Of a stretch of DNA of 64,000 nucleotides, positions 1 to 9,427 are shown one piece after another (within the stretch, counting starts at the first letter, position 1; each line of letters starts with the position of its first letter). The position numbers and the translations under genes were made by a program. The DNA comes from Caldalkalibacillus mannanilyticus JCM 10596. Its GTDB lineage: Bacteria; Bacillota; Bacilli; Caldalkalibacillales; JCM-10596. The notes below the pieces were generated by a model that was not told where the DNA came from, did no database searches, and saw nothing but the letters and a program-made list of their open reading frames with translations. Location: assembly GCF_000615945.1 (NCBI RefSeq), contig NZ_BAMO01000014.1, positions 1-64,000 of the forward strand, read 5' to 3'.

Positions 1-1
1 C

Positions 2-112
2 TTAGTTATCTATGCTGTGATAGAAACAGCGGTAAGAAGAGGTATTGATAGTTCAAAAACGAGTCAAAAGATCATAGAGTTACTAGAAAAAAATAATCGT
101 GATGAGAAATAA
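2..112 (+). CDS. C-terminal end of an unidentified protein (5' truncated)
   Basis: An open frame enters from the left edge and ends at TAA 110-112 after 36 residues. The tail is charged (ending NNRDEK) and looks helical, with an alternating Leu/Ile/Glu pattern. I do not recognise the family; a faint resemblance to the C-terminal half of Spo0E-like small phosphatases is not enough to name it. It lies 30 bases before the next gene on the same strand. Confidence 0.45.
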   Translation, partial: LVIYAVIETAVRRGIDSSKTSQKIIELLEKNNRDEK

Positions 113-142
113 TAAAATCGCACAAGTTCAAAGGAGCACAGG

Positions 143-489
143 ATGAAATTACATCAAAAATGATCTTATCTCTTTTAAAACAAGCATGGTCTAGTAAGTC
201 AAGCACAAAGTGGACGAAAGAGAATCCAGCCAAAGGGCAGTGTGGGGTTACTTCCCTTGTTGTTCATGATTATCTTGGTGGGGATATTTTGAAGACTCCT
301 GTTAAAGATGGTTGGCATTATTATAATAAAACAAAAGATGGAGAGATTATTGACCTGACTCAATCACAATTTGATGTAGAACCCGAGTACCAACATCTAC
401 TATCAAGCAGGGAAGAAGCATATTCGGATACAAATGAGGAGCAATACGTGTACCTTAAATCCACTATGGAAGGCTTACTTAAAACATAA
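143..489 (+). CDS. yunG: YunG-family protein (frameshifted near its start)
   Basis: The protein resembles the small uncharacterised Bacillus YunG family, with a QAW..., TKWT..., P..GQCGVTSLVV core, then a GWHYYN segment and DLTQSQF. The clear AAGGAG ribosome site at 131-136 sits 6 bases before ATG 143, which opens a six-codon frame (MKLHQK then stop). The YunG frame opens at ATG 160, too far from that site. Adding one A to the five-A run at 156-160 fuses both into MKLHQKMILSLLKQAW, the length expected of the family. I therefore take 143 as the true start and the break as a one-base deletion. Function is unknown. It heads a run of same-strand genes (GNAT, ddl). Confidence 0.72.
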
Positions 490-526
490 TGTAATACTAA
501 GGAGAATAATACAAGGGGAGATACAA

Positions 527-1012
527 ATGGAATACAAGCTTCACACAATTGATGATCCTATCAGGAAACAAGTGGTAGACTTCATTACAATTCAATGGGG
601 TTCTCCCAAAATCGTTTCACGTGGACATGTTCACTTAATGGATCAATTACCGGGAATTATTGCGATGAAAGACAAGGAGATTGTTGGGCTGCTGACTTAT
701 CATATTGTGAATGACGAATGTGAAATCGTTACCTTAGATAGTTTAGAAGAGAATAAGGGGCTAGGTAGTCAGCTAATTCATGAGATGGAAAAAATAGCGA
801 TTCAAGAGAAATGTAAGCGGTTATGGTTGATTACCACTAACGATAACACTCGTGCCATACGTTTTTATCAAAAAAGAGGCTATGACCTAAAAGCCTTACA
901 TAGACATGCAGTGGATGAAGCTAGAAAGCTAAAACCAGCTATTCCTTTTAGAGGATATGATGATATTCCTATTCAGCATGAACTAGAATTTGAAAAAAAT
1001 TTAATTCAGTAA
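527..1012 (+). CDS. GNAT family N-acetyltransferase
   Basis: A 161-residue member of the GNAT superfamily, expected to move an acetyl group from acetyl-CoA to an amine; the substrate cannot be read from sequence. The acetyl-CoA loop is at residues 75-81 (NKGLGS), followed by the usual helix and a C-terminal NTRAIRFYQKRGY signature. An open frame continues upstream to 434, but ATG 527 has the AGGGGAG site at 514-520 and gives the normal length. It lies 13 bases before ddl and is probably co-transcribed with it. Confidence 0.85.
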   Translation: MEYKLHTIDDPIRKQVVDFITIQWGSPKIVSRGHVHLMDQLPGIIAMKDKEIVGLLTYHIVNDECEIVTLDSLEENKGLGSQLIHEMEKIAIQEKCKRLWLITTNDNTRAIRFYQKRGYDLKALHRHAVDEARKLKPAIPFRGYDDIPIQHELEFEKNLIQ

Positions 1013-1025
1013 ATTGGAGGTAATC

Positions 1026-2126
1026 ATGGACAGAAAAATCAAGGTGGGTATTATTTTTGGCGGGAAGTCAGCAGAGCATGAGGTATCGTTGCAATCTGCT
1101 AAGAACATTATAGATGCCATTGATCGAGAAAAATTTGAAGTTCTGTTGATCGGTATTGATAAGTCAGGTAAGTGGCATTTAAATGAAAGCTCTACTTTTC
1201 TGTTACATGAGGAAAATCCTAAATTGATTCAACTAAACCATTCTAACCAAAGTGTTGCCTTGATTCCAGGGGAGGAAACGAACCAATTATTAAGTAGCAA
1301 TAATTTTGAAAGCTTAGGACAGATCGATGTTGTTTTCCCTGTGCTACATGGTCCCCTTGGCGAGGATGGAACTATACAAGGATTATTGAGAATGGCTAAT
1401 ATTCCATTTGTAGGAGCCAGCGTATTAGGCTCGGCTGTTAATATGGATAAGGATGTAGCTAAGCGATTATTAAGAGATTCAGGGATACACATTGCTAATT
1501 TCATGACCCTATATAGACATACAAAGGATCAGTTCACTTTTCATGATGTGAAGGAGAAACTGGGCGTACCTTTCTTTGTTAAGCCAGCGAATCTGGGCTC
1601 TTCTGTAGGGATAAGCAAGGTGAAACATGAACAGGAATTTGCGGAAGCAATCAATCAAGCCTTTTTATATGATCATAAAGTAGTCATTGAAGAATGTATT
1701 ACAGGAAGAGAAATAGAATGCTCTGTTTTGGGAAATGAAGATCCTATCGCTTCTGTTCCAGGCGAGATTCTACCTCAGCAAGAGTTCTATTCTTATGAAG
1801 CAAAATACATAGATGAAAAAGGGGCTCTATTACAAATTCCTGCTGATTTGCCGCCGGAAATAGCAAAAGAAATTCAACAGATCGCGACACGCGCTTATCA
1901 GGTTTTGTGCTGTGAGGGCATGGGAAGAGTAGATTTCTTTCTTACTGAAGAAGGTGAGATTATCTTAAATGAAATCAATACAATACCTGGATTTACTAGA
2001 ATTAGTATGTATCCTAAGCTCTGGGAGGCTAGTGGGATTTCTTATTCTGATTTAATAACGAAGCTCATTCAGTTATCTTTGGACCGCCATAGACGGGATC
2101 AGCAACTAAAGGATTCTTATGTATAG
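1026..2126 (+). CDS. ddl: D-alanine--D-alanine ligase
   Basis: A 366-residue ATP-grasp enzyme that joins two D-alanines for the peptidoglycan stem peptide in the cytoplasm. Visible signatures are the N-terminal GGKSAEHEVSL loop (residues 11-21), HGPLGEDG, the ATP-grasp FVKPANLGSSVG segment, the YSYEAKY omega-loop region with the Tyr usual for D-Ala-D-Ala rather than D-Ala-D-lactate ligases, and the Mg-binding NEINTIPGFT. ATG 1026 is chosen because TTGGAGG precedes it at 5 bases; an in-frame ATG at 1014 lies before that site. In most Bacillales ddl sits beside murF. Here it stands among acetyltransferases, so it may be a second copy. Confidence 0.93.
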   Translation: MDRKIKVGIIFGGKSAEHEVSLQSAKNIIDAIDREKFEVLLIGIDKSGKWHLNESSTFLLHEENPKLIQLNHSNQSVALIPGEETNQLLSSNNFESLGQIDVVFPVLHGPLGEDGTIQGLLRMANIPFVGASVLGSAVNMDKDVAKRLLRDSGIHIANFMTLYRHTKDQFTFHDVKEKLGVPFFVKPANLGSSVGISKVKHEQEFAEAINQAFLYDHKVVIEECITGREIECSVLGNEDPIASVPGEILPQQEFYSYEAKYIDEKGALLQIPADLPPEIAKEIQQIATRAYQVLCCEGMGRVDFFLTEEGEIILNEINTIPGFTRISMYPKLWEASGISYSDLITKLIQLSLDRHRRDQQLKDSYV

Positions 2127-2167
2127 TCAGTAGATTAGCAAGTAGACGAAAAGGAAGGGATCAAAAC

Positions 2168-2715
2168 ATGACAGGAAGAAAACTCTACTTAAGACCTATT
2201 CAGAGAGAGGATATGGAAAGCTTCTATCAAGCGACCCAATCTGAAGAAATTAGATATATGACAGGTACAAAAGAGGGAATTTCTAAGGAGCAAGTATACC
2301 AATATTTTGAGCGAATTAGTCAAGATGATTCACGTGTTGATTTGGCTATTTGCTTGTTAGAAGGAAATGTACTCCTAGGTGATCTATCTATTTTAGATAT
2401 CGATGAAACAAATCGAAAAGCAGGTTTCAGAATCGCCTTACATCATACAGACTTTTTAAATAAGGGGTATGGAACAGAAGCTGTAGAAATAGCCCTACAA
2501 TATGCTTTTGAGAAGCTTGCCTTAAACCGACTGCAACTGGAAGTATATTCTCACAATAAGCGTGGAATTAAAGCCTATGAGAAGGCAGGTTTAAAATAGA
2601 AGGAACGATCAGAGAATCCATATACCTTAATGGGCAATATTCAGATGAGATTATCATGGGAATGCTGTATAGAGAATATAAGGAGTTAATAAATGAAACA
2701 TCTCTTCAAATATAA
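2168..2715 (+). CDS. GNAT family N-acetyltransferase, RimJ/RimL type (frameshifted)
   Basis: The first frame (2168-2599) gives 143 residues with the RimJ/RimL-like start (LYLRPIQREDMESFYQ), the NKGYGTEA acetyl-CoA loop and NKRGIKAYEKAG, then stops early. The next frame from 2596 continues exactly as the family does (IEGTIRES...YSDEIIMGMLYREYKE) to TAA 2713-2715. One base missing in the TTTAAAA run at 2590-2596 restores a protein of about 182 residues. Its restored end overlaps the next gene by 23 bases. This fits the one-base-deletion pattern seen across the window, though true decay cannot be excluded for this single gene. Confidence 0.8.
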
Positions 2716-3160
2716 TTGGGTCGTTCGTGACGAATGGATGGATCTATGTAAGCAAGTTACACATGATGAATTGGTACGGGAACGTGAGGGGGGAGTTGGC
2801 TCGATTCTTAAGACGCTTTTCCATGTCATAGATGTTGAATACAGCTGGATACGGGCAATAGAAGGAAAACAAGATTTAGAGCCTAAATACGAGAATTATA
2901 TGTCATTAGAGTTGATACAAAAATTATCGAACGATTATCGCTCAGAGATCATTATTTTCTTAGATGATTGGTCTCAAGATGTAGACTTTAAAGAAATTGT
3001 CGTTCCTTGGTCAGATGAAGTTCATTATGGCGGTGAAATAATACGCCATGTGATTGCTCATGAAATTCACCATATGGGTCAGCTTTCTCTTTGGGCAAAG
3101 GAACTAGGAATTAAGCCACCTTCTGCAAATTTTATTGGTCGGGGATTAATGAAAGGGTAA
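2693..3160 (+). CDS. DinB-family (DinB/YfiT-like) protein
   Basis: A 155-residue four-helix-bundle protein of the DinB superfamily, many of which bind a divalent metal and some of which are bacillithiol-dependent transferases. The probable metal ligands are His44 (LFHVIDVEYSW) and the C-terminal HEIHHMGQ cluster (His123, His126, His127), the usual spacing for the family. A thiol-transferase role is plausible given fosB nearby but is not shown. It overlaps the restored end of the preceding acetyltransferase and lies 18 bases before the next gene. Confidence 0.85.
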   Translation: MKHLFKYNWVVRDEWMDLCKQVTHDELVREREGGVGSILKTLFHVIDVEYSWIRAIEGKQDLEPKYENYMSLELIQKLSNDYRSEIIIFLDDWSQDVDFKEIVVPWSDEVHYGGEIIRHVIAHEIHHMGQLSLWAKELGIKPPSANFIGRGLMKG

Positions 3161-3178
3161 AAAGAAAGGGGTGTTTAC

Positions 3179-3694
3179 ATGGTAGCTCAACTTACACAAA
3201 TTAGAGACAATCAAAAAGAAAGATTTCTTAACCTGTATAATTTGTATCTATATGATTTATCTGGGTTTCTTGGTGATGATCCTAGAAGCGATGGAAAGTT
3301 TGATGCAAACCATGCGTATGTGTATATAGAAAAAAAAGAATTATATCCCTTTTTTATTGAAGCTGAAAATAAAGTGGTTGGATTTATTTTAGTTTGTGCT
3401 CATCCTTACGTACCAGAGGGAGTCGATTATACCATTCAAGAGCTATTCGTGTTAAAGAAATATCGTGGAAGAAATATAGCTACTCAAGCAGTAAAGTTGG
3501 TTTTTGATCAATTTCAAGGCAGATATAAGGTGGAACAGCTAAAAATAAATAAATTAGCCACTACTTTTTGGGATAAGGTGTATAAAGACCTTACTATTGA
3601 AACGACTAGGGGAGAAGAGAGTATAGAGATTGAGGGGATATCTGGAACTCATAAATTAGTTTCTCAGATATTTGATATACCCAGTAGCCAATAA
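3179..3694 (+). CDS. GNAT family N-acetyltransferase
   Basis: A 171-residue acetyltransferase. The strand IQELFVLKKYRGRNIATQAV carries the acetyl-CoA loop (about residues 98-104), and the first half has the usual FFIEAENKVVGFILV beta hairpin. The C-terminal part diverges from typical GNATs, so the substrate is unknown. An AAAGGGG site precedes the ATG. It is one of six acetyltransferase genes in the first 13.4 kb. Confidence 0.8.
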   Translation: MVAQLTQIRDNQKERFLNLYNLYLYDLSGFLGDDPRSDGKFDANHAYVYIEKKELYPFFIEAENKVVGFILVCAHPYVPEGVDYTIQELFVLKKYRGRNIATQAVKLVFDQFQGRYKVEQLKINKLATTFWDKVYKDLTIETTRGEESIEIEGISGTHKLVSQIFDIPSSQ

Positions 3695-3715
3695 ATATAT
3701 ATTCAGGGTGATATA

Positions 3716-3898
3716 ATGGAGTATTCTTATGAAATAATCATACCAAATGTCATGTTCTGGTGGTTTTTTCTGTTTGTCCTTGCTAGATTGATGCGCAAAA
3801 CCACTCAGAACACCTGGGAAAAAGATCTGCTTGTTTCATTGATTCAGGGTATGATGATTATGATTCTAGTGCCAGTATTAGCGCATGTGTTGAAATAG
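3716..3898 (+). CDS. small two-helix membrane protein
   Basis: 60 residues with two hydrophobic segments (about 11-25 and 40-58) separated by a basic/polar loop containing RLMRKTTQNTW. An AGGGTGAT site precedes the ATG, and the gene lies 21 bases after the acetyltransferase, so it is probably the last gene of this run. It ends 7 bases before the end of the convergent methyltransferase. I do not recognise a family. Confidence 0.55.
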   Translation: MEYSYEIIIPNVMFWWFFLFVLARLMRKTTQNTWEKDLLVSLIQGMMIMILVPVLAHVLK

Positions 3899-3904
3899 AA
3901 ACAC

Positions 3905-4684
3905 CTAATAAGCTTGTGCAATCCAGATTGTCCATAAGTCTTTTTCAATCATTTTTCCTGTGGTATCTGGAAGCCTATCCCTTATGAAGGCTACCAGTTC
4001 ACAGAGTTGCTCATCAGTTAGTTCATGGAGAATGGAACGACCTGCTCTGAGCAATAAATCTTTTTCTAGTTCTTCAAAATGAAGATATTCACACCTTGTT
4101 TCCCATAATGAAAGCTGTTTCTCTAAGCGAAATCCATTCGTTTCTAGTGCTTTTTTTACTTGACCTGAATCATACCTGCGAGAAACTTCAGTGTGGATTA
4201 GATGGGGGAATTTTTCGAAAAAATAGCCTCTAATATGGTTTTCGCTCCCAGGAACTAGACAATCTTGGGGAGTTCGGTCTTGAATGATGAGGAATCCTTT
4301 TTTCTTTAAAACGCGATATGCTTCTTTGAAACAAGCATCGATATCCTTCAAATGGTGGATTAGTGCTCTTTCCAAGACGATGTCAAGCTGATTGGCTGGA
4401 AGAGTTGTCTGATAAGCATCTCCTTGTCGGAATGTTACATTATCGATAGCATGGCAATATTCAGCAGCCCCTTTTAACATAGCCTCAGAAAAATCTACAC
4501 CGGTAACATGTGCTGCTCCCATAGAGAGTAGGGCTTTGGTATAAATCCCTCCCCCGCAGCCGATATCTGCCATTTGTTTGTTTGATACATGTACATTGTT
4601 GTGGATTAATTGAATCCAAGAATCATCAGCAGTACGCGTGGTATAGGATGATTTATTTTTTTCATCATGAAAATTTATGGTCAT
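3905..4684 (-). CDS. class I SAM-dependent methyltransferase
   Basis: A 259-residue Rossmann methyltransferase. The SAM-binding motif I is at residues 39-47 (ADIGCGGGI), motif II near VTGVDFSEAML, and the post-motif ALIHHLKD...AYRVLKKKGFLIIQDRTP is typical of the UbiE/Methyltransf_11 clan. The C-terminal 80 residues are poorly conserved and probably set the substrate, which is unknown. The start is supported by AAGGAGGG. It is transcribed towards the left, divergent from the amylase. Confidence 0.82.
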   Translation of the reverse strand: MTINFHDEKNKSSYTTRTADDSWIQLIHNNVHVSNKQMADIGCGGGIYTKALLSMGAAHVTGVDFSEAMLKGAAEYCHAIDNVTFRQGDAYQTTLPANQLDIVLERALIHHLKDIDACFKEAYRVLKKKGFLIIQDRTPQDCLVPGSENHIRGYFFEKFPHLIHTEVSRRYDSGQVKKALETNGFRLEKQLSLWETRCEYLHFEELEKDLLLRAGRSILHELTDEQLCELVAFIRDRLPDTTGKMIEKDLWTIWIAQAY

Positions 4685-4719
4685 CTGATTCCCTCCTTCT
4701 ACATTTTATTTTACTATAC

Positions 4720-4732
4720 GAAACATAGTTTC
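4720..4732. promoter_or_regulatory. short inverted repeat upstream of the methyltransferase
   Basis: GAAACATAGTTTC is a perfect 5-base inverted repeat with a 3-base centre, 35 bases upstream of the methyltransferase start and next to an AT-rich TATAGT-like box on the minus strand. It could be an operator for an unknown regulator; it is short enough to be chance. Confidence 0.25.
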
Positions 4733-4869
4733 ATTTTTTGTTATTCTAGATTTACCTAAAAATAGTTCTATTTAACTAAGATGTCTAATTCGATGGTCCT
4801 GATATTAACAACTTTCCAAGAGAAAATAGTCGTAAAGAATGAACTTTCTTAATATTTGAATAATATATC

Positions 4870-4897
4870 TTTCCATTTCAACATTTTATGGTATAGT
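4870..4897 (+). promoter_or_regulatory. predicted sigma-A promoter of the amylase gene
   Basis: TTTCCA (4870-4875), a 16-base spacer, and TATAGT (4892-4897, five of six to consensus) give a likely start of transcription near 4904, about 114 bases before the amylase start codon. The start falls inside the cre-like palindrome. Confidence 0.55.
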
Positions 4898-4902
4898 AAT
4901 AT

Positions 4903-4917
4903 TCGAAAACGTTTTCA
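4903..4917. promoter_or_regulatory. cre (CcpA-binding) box
   Basis: TCGAAAACGTTTTCA matches the WTGNAANCGNWNNCW catabolite-responsive element at all but one defined position and contains a perfect 12-base palindrome. It overlaps the predicted transcription start of the amylase, a position typical of CcpA repression by preferred sugars. Confidence 0.75.
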
Positions 4918-4963
4918 ATAAGAGGTAGAGGGGAGGAGAGTGCTTCATATTTTTTTATCTTAT

Positions 4964-4981
4964 TGTGCAATCGGTTGCGCA
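4964..4981. promoter_or_regulatory. LacI-family operator, MalR-like
   Basis: TGTGCAATCGGTTGCGCA is an 18-base palindrome with the central CG of LacI-family operators and GCAA/TTGC half sites like those of Firmicute maltose regulators (MalR). It lies in the amylase leader, 37 bases before the start codon, so a bound repressor would block transcript elongation or initiation. The regulator gene is not in this window. Confidence 0.6.
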
Positions 4982-5017
4982 TAAAAAAGAAAAAACTTAA
5001 TCTAGGGGGAATGTAAT

Positions 5018-8000
5018 ATGAGTCGTGTCCGTAAAAGAATGTATGTATCTTGGTTATTAATGCTAGTGCTAGTGATTTCTTCGTTTGTTCCTTTTTTACA
5101 ATTAAACGGAGCTTCAACTGTGTATGCAACAGAACAACCATCGAATTTTTCGTGGGATAATGCAACTGTGTATTTCGCTATGACTGACCGTTTTTATGAT
5201 GGAAATTCGGCAAATAACAATTCATATGGTCGTCCGCAGCAAGATGCATGGGGAAAAATATTGGAACATTCCATGGAGGAGATTTGCAAGGGCTTACAAA
5301 TAAATTAAACGAAGGATATTTTACTGATTTAGGTATTAATGCGATTTGGATTACAGCGCCCTATGAACAGATTCATGGCTGGGTTGGTGGTGGAAAGGAT
5401 GGAGATTTTGCACATTATGCCTTTCACGGATACTATGCATTGGATTATACAACCGTAGATCAAAACATGGGTACGGTTGAAGAGATGCGAGAATTTGTTG
5501 ACACAGCGCATTCCAAAGGGATTCGTGTTGTACTGGATATCGTTATGAACCATCCTGGCTACAATACATTAAAGGATATGGAGCAGTATCAGTTTGGAGA
5601 TAGTCAAGTTAATTCTTCTTGGACACCTAGTCAAGGACAAACATGGCATAGTCATCATGAGTTCATTAACTATAATAATGCTCAAGCATGGTCAAATTGG
5701 TGGGGAGATTGGGTAAGAGCTGGATTAGGAGGATACCAGCCATGTGGTAATAGTGAAATTCAAATGTGTTTAGCTGGGCTACCTGACTTCCGAACGGATT
5801 TAACTCATAGTGTTGGCTTGCCTAAGCTGCTTCAAAGAAAATGGGATCAAGAAAGAAATGGTTTTGATCAGTGGATTGTTCCTGCTGCAAGGGACTTGCG
5901 CCAGGATTTAGGACTAGCTCCTGCTGATTATATTGTGAAATGGCTTTCGGCATGGGTTGAAGAGTTTGGCATTGACGGGTTCCGTGTGGATACAGCTAAG
6001 CATGTTGAAATGTACCGCTGGGATCAATTAAAACAAGCAGCCAATGAAGCTTTGTGGACATGGAGAGAAAATAATCCTCATAAGCCTGGTGCAAGCTGGG
6101 GAGATGACTTCTGGATGGTGGGAGAAGTATGGGGACATGGAGTTGGACGAAGCAATTACTTTGATAATGGCTTTGACTCTATTATTAATTTTACCTTTCA
6201 AGGTGAGCATGGAAATGGTCCCGCTTACAATATGAACAGTATGGAATCTACCTTCGCCCATTATGCTGGTAGAATTAATTCCGATCCTACTTTTAATGTT
6301 CTAAGCTATATTTCACAGCATGACACAATGCTTTTTCCACGAGAGAGATTAATAGATGGTGGAACTTATTTAATGTTACTACCAGGAGGAGTTCAGGTTT
6401 TTTATGGGGATGAAACGGCGCGTCCGTTTGGACCAACTGGATCAGACTCCCATCAAGGAACACGTTCTTCTATGAACTGGAATTCAAAAAATGAACAGGT
6501 TCTTAGTCATTGGCAGAAGATGGGGCAGTTTAGAAATAATCATATAGCGGTTGGAGCAGGTGAGCATAACCAAATTTCAAGCAGCCCATACACTTTTAGC
6601 CGGACGTATCAACAAGGACAAGTGGATGATCGTGTTGTGGTTTCCGTAGGAGCCAGTGGGGCAACAACACTAAATGTTTCCTCTGTTTTTCAAAATGGAG
6701 AAGAGGTTCAAGACTTTTATACAGGTCAAAAGTCTACCGTCGTTAACGGTCAAGTAACGTTTAACGCTCATGCAAATGGAGTCATATTAGTAGAAAGAGT
6801 AAGAAGCGCTCTTCCAATCGTTTCTGCAACACCAGATGGGGGAGAGTTTGATAGTGAAGAAATGGAAGTTATATTGTACGTAAATAATGCGGAGCAAGGT
6901 TTTTATACAATAGATGGCTCCGATCCAAGCATTGAGGGGATCGCTTATGAGAATGGAACGGCATTAACGATTGGATCAGATTTAACCGTCAATGACTCCC
7001 TTACCCTCAAGTTATATGCTGAAAATGATCTAGGTAATAAAAGTGGACAATATACTTTTACCAAAGTGCCTTCTTATGCAAGCGTTTTCGCAACCCCTCC
7101 TGGAGGGACATTTACTTCTGCAAGCATTGAAGTGACACTAGGAGCAAAGAATGTCACAGAAGCATTTTATACGTTAGACGGCAGTGATCCGCAAGAGGGG
7201 ATTCCTTATTCCAATGGGGAGGTTCTTGTAATAGGAGAAAGTGCTCAGCATGGTGAACAGATTACCCTACGTTTGTATGCCGAAAATGAATTTGGCGATG
7301 TAAGTGCAGAATATACGTTTACAAAAGTAGAGGGACTAACTATTCATTTTAAGAAGCCTGCAACCTGGGGCAAACCACAGCTTTATTACTATGGAACGAA
7401 CCCTAAGGTGACAGAGCCAACATGGGCAAATGCTCCAGACATGACTCATATCGGTGGCGATTGGTATTCTTACACGATTTCAGGTGTTGAAGCAGCGCAT
7501 ATCATCTTTAAGGACAAACAAGGGAACCAAATGCCGAATCGGAATGCGCCTGGATTCTTAAGAGATCAAGAAGGTTGGTTTGATGGTTCCTGGCACGATA
7601 AAAATCCGGATGAGCCAGTCGTACCTCAGCATCCTAGCAGTGGTCAAGTCACAAGCCTGACTGATTCTTCAGCCGTTCTAAACTGGTCTGCCGTGCAAGG
7701 AATTGTAGAGGGGTACAGAATATATGATCACTCTGGAGAATTAGTAGCTGATACGAGTAACGTAACCTTCCAATTAAGTGAACTATCCCCTGAAACAACC
7801 TATTCTTATGTGATTACTGCTTACAATTCTGTTGGTGAATCACCAGAAGGCTTAGCGATTGAGTTTACAACAAAATCAACGGGTTCAGAGGATGGAAAAG
7901 TGACGATTTACTATAATGGCTTTTCTTCTCCTTATATCCATTATAAGCCCATAGGCGGAACATGGACGACAGCACCAGGGGAAAAAATGTCCCCTTCCGA

Positions 8001-8454
8001 TATTGCTGGCTTTTATAAAATTACAATTGATGTAGGGGATGCGGAGGGGTTAATTGCCGCCTTTAATAATGGAAGTGGACAATGGGACAATAATAATCGC
8101 AATGATTATACATTTGGACTTGGAACGTATACACTCGTTAATGGTGAAATTAAAGAAGGGGAACCAAGTCAAAACTATGTCACGATTTATTATCAAACGG
8201 GCTGGTCCAATCCTCATATTCACTATGCAATCAATGGAGGGCAATGGACGACTGCACCGGGCGTGAAAATGAGCCCTTCTTCTGAATCCAATGGTTACTC
8301 ATCTGTTACAATCGATCTTGGCTATCAGCAAAAAATAGAAGCTGTATTTAATAATGGAAGTGGACAATGGGATAATAACAGAGGTAGAAACTATCAATTT
8401 GGAACGGGTGTTTATACCTTATCTTCTGGACAAATCAAACAAGGAAATCCATAA
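5018..8454 (+). CDS. secreted multidomain alpha-amylase, MalS-like (GH13) with CBM26 and two CBM25 (frameshifted)
   Basis: An endo-acting starch hydrolase of about 1145 residues once one base is restored. Two frames (5018-5308 and 5248-8454) join if the four-G run at 5250-5253 had five, giving DAWGKNIGTFHGGD. In order: a signal peptide (residues 1-39, ending VYA); a GH13 catalytic domain of the MalS type (WITAPYEQIHGWVGGG, LDIVMNH, nucleophile Asp of GFRVDTAKH near 325, acid Glu of VGEVWGHG near 370, and the QHD aspartate near 436); two chitobiase-C-like beta repeats (each with FYT-DGSDP); a CBM26-like module (IHFKKPATWGKPQLYYYG); one fibronectin type III domain; two tandem CBM25 modules (each with VTIYY...IHY...WTTAPG...NNGSGQWDNN). 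It is followed by a terminator, so it is a single-gene unit, controlled by cre and a MalR-like site. Confidence 0.93.
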
Positions 8455-8479
8455 ACAAAAAACTCTCTAAACTAGAGTT

Positions 8480-8523
8480 AAAGCCCCTTACCTTTAGTAC
8501 CCAATACTAGGTAAGGGGCTTTT
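8480..8523 (+). terminator. rho-independent terminator of the amylase gene
   Basis: A 14-base stem (AAAGCCCCTTACCT pairing with AGGTAAGGGGCTTT), a 15-base loop and a short T run lie 25 bases after the amylase stop. Confidence 0.9.
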
Positions 8524-8688
8524 AGTTGCTGTTGTATTTACTACAAAGTGGAATTAATATAATATAGATGAAGAGTAGGATTATATATAGCAATATGTTA
8601 AAAAATGATAGGTAAACAAGGGCATGGAGCAAAGGGGAAATCCCCTCTGTTTTTGTTGCATGATACATCTATAGATGGGGGAAATAAC

Positions 8689-9426
8689 ATGAAGTATTTT
8701 GTTCGATTTTTTATCATTATTCTACTACTAGCAATCATTGCATTTTTCTTTTATGCTTACACTGAAACGTATGGACTGCCTTGGAAAAGAGCAGAAGTGA
8801 AAAGAGAAGCCATTATATATATGAAAGAAAAGTATAATATGGATGTCGAAGGAAAGGGTTGTTATAACTTTAAGTTCAATAAATACTTTGCAAAAGTATA
8901 CAATGTTCTTGATGAGAATAAAAATGTAATCAATGTGAAGAAATATAATCGAACAGATGAAAAGGGACAGTATTTAGGAGTGGAGCTTAGTGATAACTAT
9001 AGTATTGTCTATTGGGAAAATGAGATAAGAAAAGAGCTAGCAGCAAATTATCCTCGCTTGTATCAAAATGATACGATCGATAAAATTTTTATTTCTACTA
9101 CATATGGAACAAGGTCTTTGGAAGAAGGAGTAAGTAATGATCAGGATGAAAATGGAGTGTTTATTCCGTTAAAACCAGATGATGACTATACCATAAGAAT
9201 TCTTTTAACTAAGAATGATTTTTCAGATGATTTTTTACAGGAGCTTTTAACGGTGGTGCAAGATCCTAACCTGCATCCACTGGTTTCGGAATTATATACA
9301 TCGCAGAATTCTACATATAGAGATCATAACGACAAAGAGAAGGAAAAGTATATTTTATTAACGCGCCAGCAATTTAAAGATATTCATAGTATTGAGGATT
9401 TGAAGAAGGAAATAGCGCATTGGTAG
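8689..9426 (+). CDS. membrane-anchored protein of unknown function
   Basis: 245 residues: a single N-terminal hydrophobic helix (residues 5-23) followed by a hydrophilic, Lys/Glu/Asp-rich extracytoplasmic domain with EAIIYMKEKYNMDVEG near its start. This resembles the short anchored proteins of Bacillus annotated as DUF3139-like, but I am not certain of the family. ATG 8689 follows GGGGGAAATAAC; the upstream open frame from 8605 has no ribosome site. Its neighbours give no clue. Confidence 0.65.
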   Translation: MKYFVRFFIIILLLAIIAFFFYAYTETYGLPWKRAEVKREAIIYMKEKYNMDVEGKGCYNFKFNKYFAKVYNVLDENKNVINVKKYNRTDEKGQYLGVELSDNYSIVYWENEIRKELAANYPRLYQNDTIDKIFISTTYGTRSLEEGVSNDQDENGVFIPLKPDDDYTIRILLTKNDFSDDFLQELLTVVQDPNLHPLVSELYTSQNSTYRDHNDKEKEKYILLTRQQFKDIHSIEDLKKEIAHW

Positions 9427-9427
9427 C

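Noticed and set aside
434-526. An earlier start for the acetyltransferase at 434
   Set aside because: It overlaps the end of yunG, lacks a ribosome site and adds 31 unlike residues.
1229-1504. Open frames on the opposite strand of ddl and of many other genes
   Set aside because: They lie inside strongly supported genes, lack ribosome sites and have no recognisable protein pattern.
5018-5308. A separate 96-residue signal-peptide protein before the amylase
   Set aside because: It is the N-terminus of the amylase; one added G in the run at 5250-5253 joins it to the catalytic frame at a family-conserved position.
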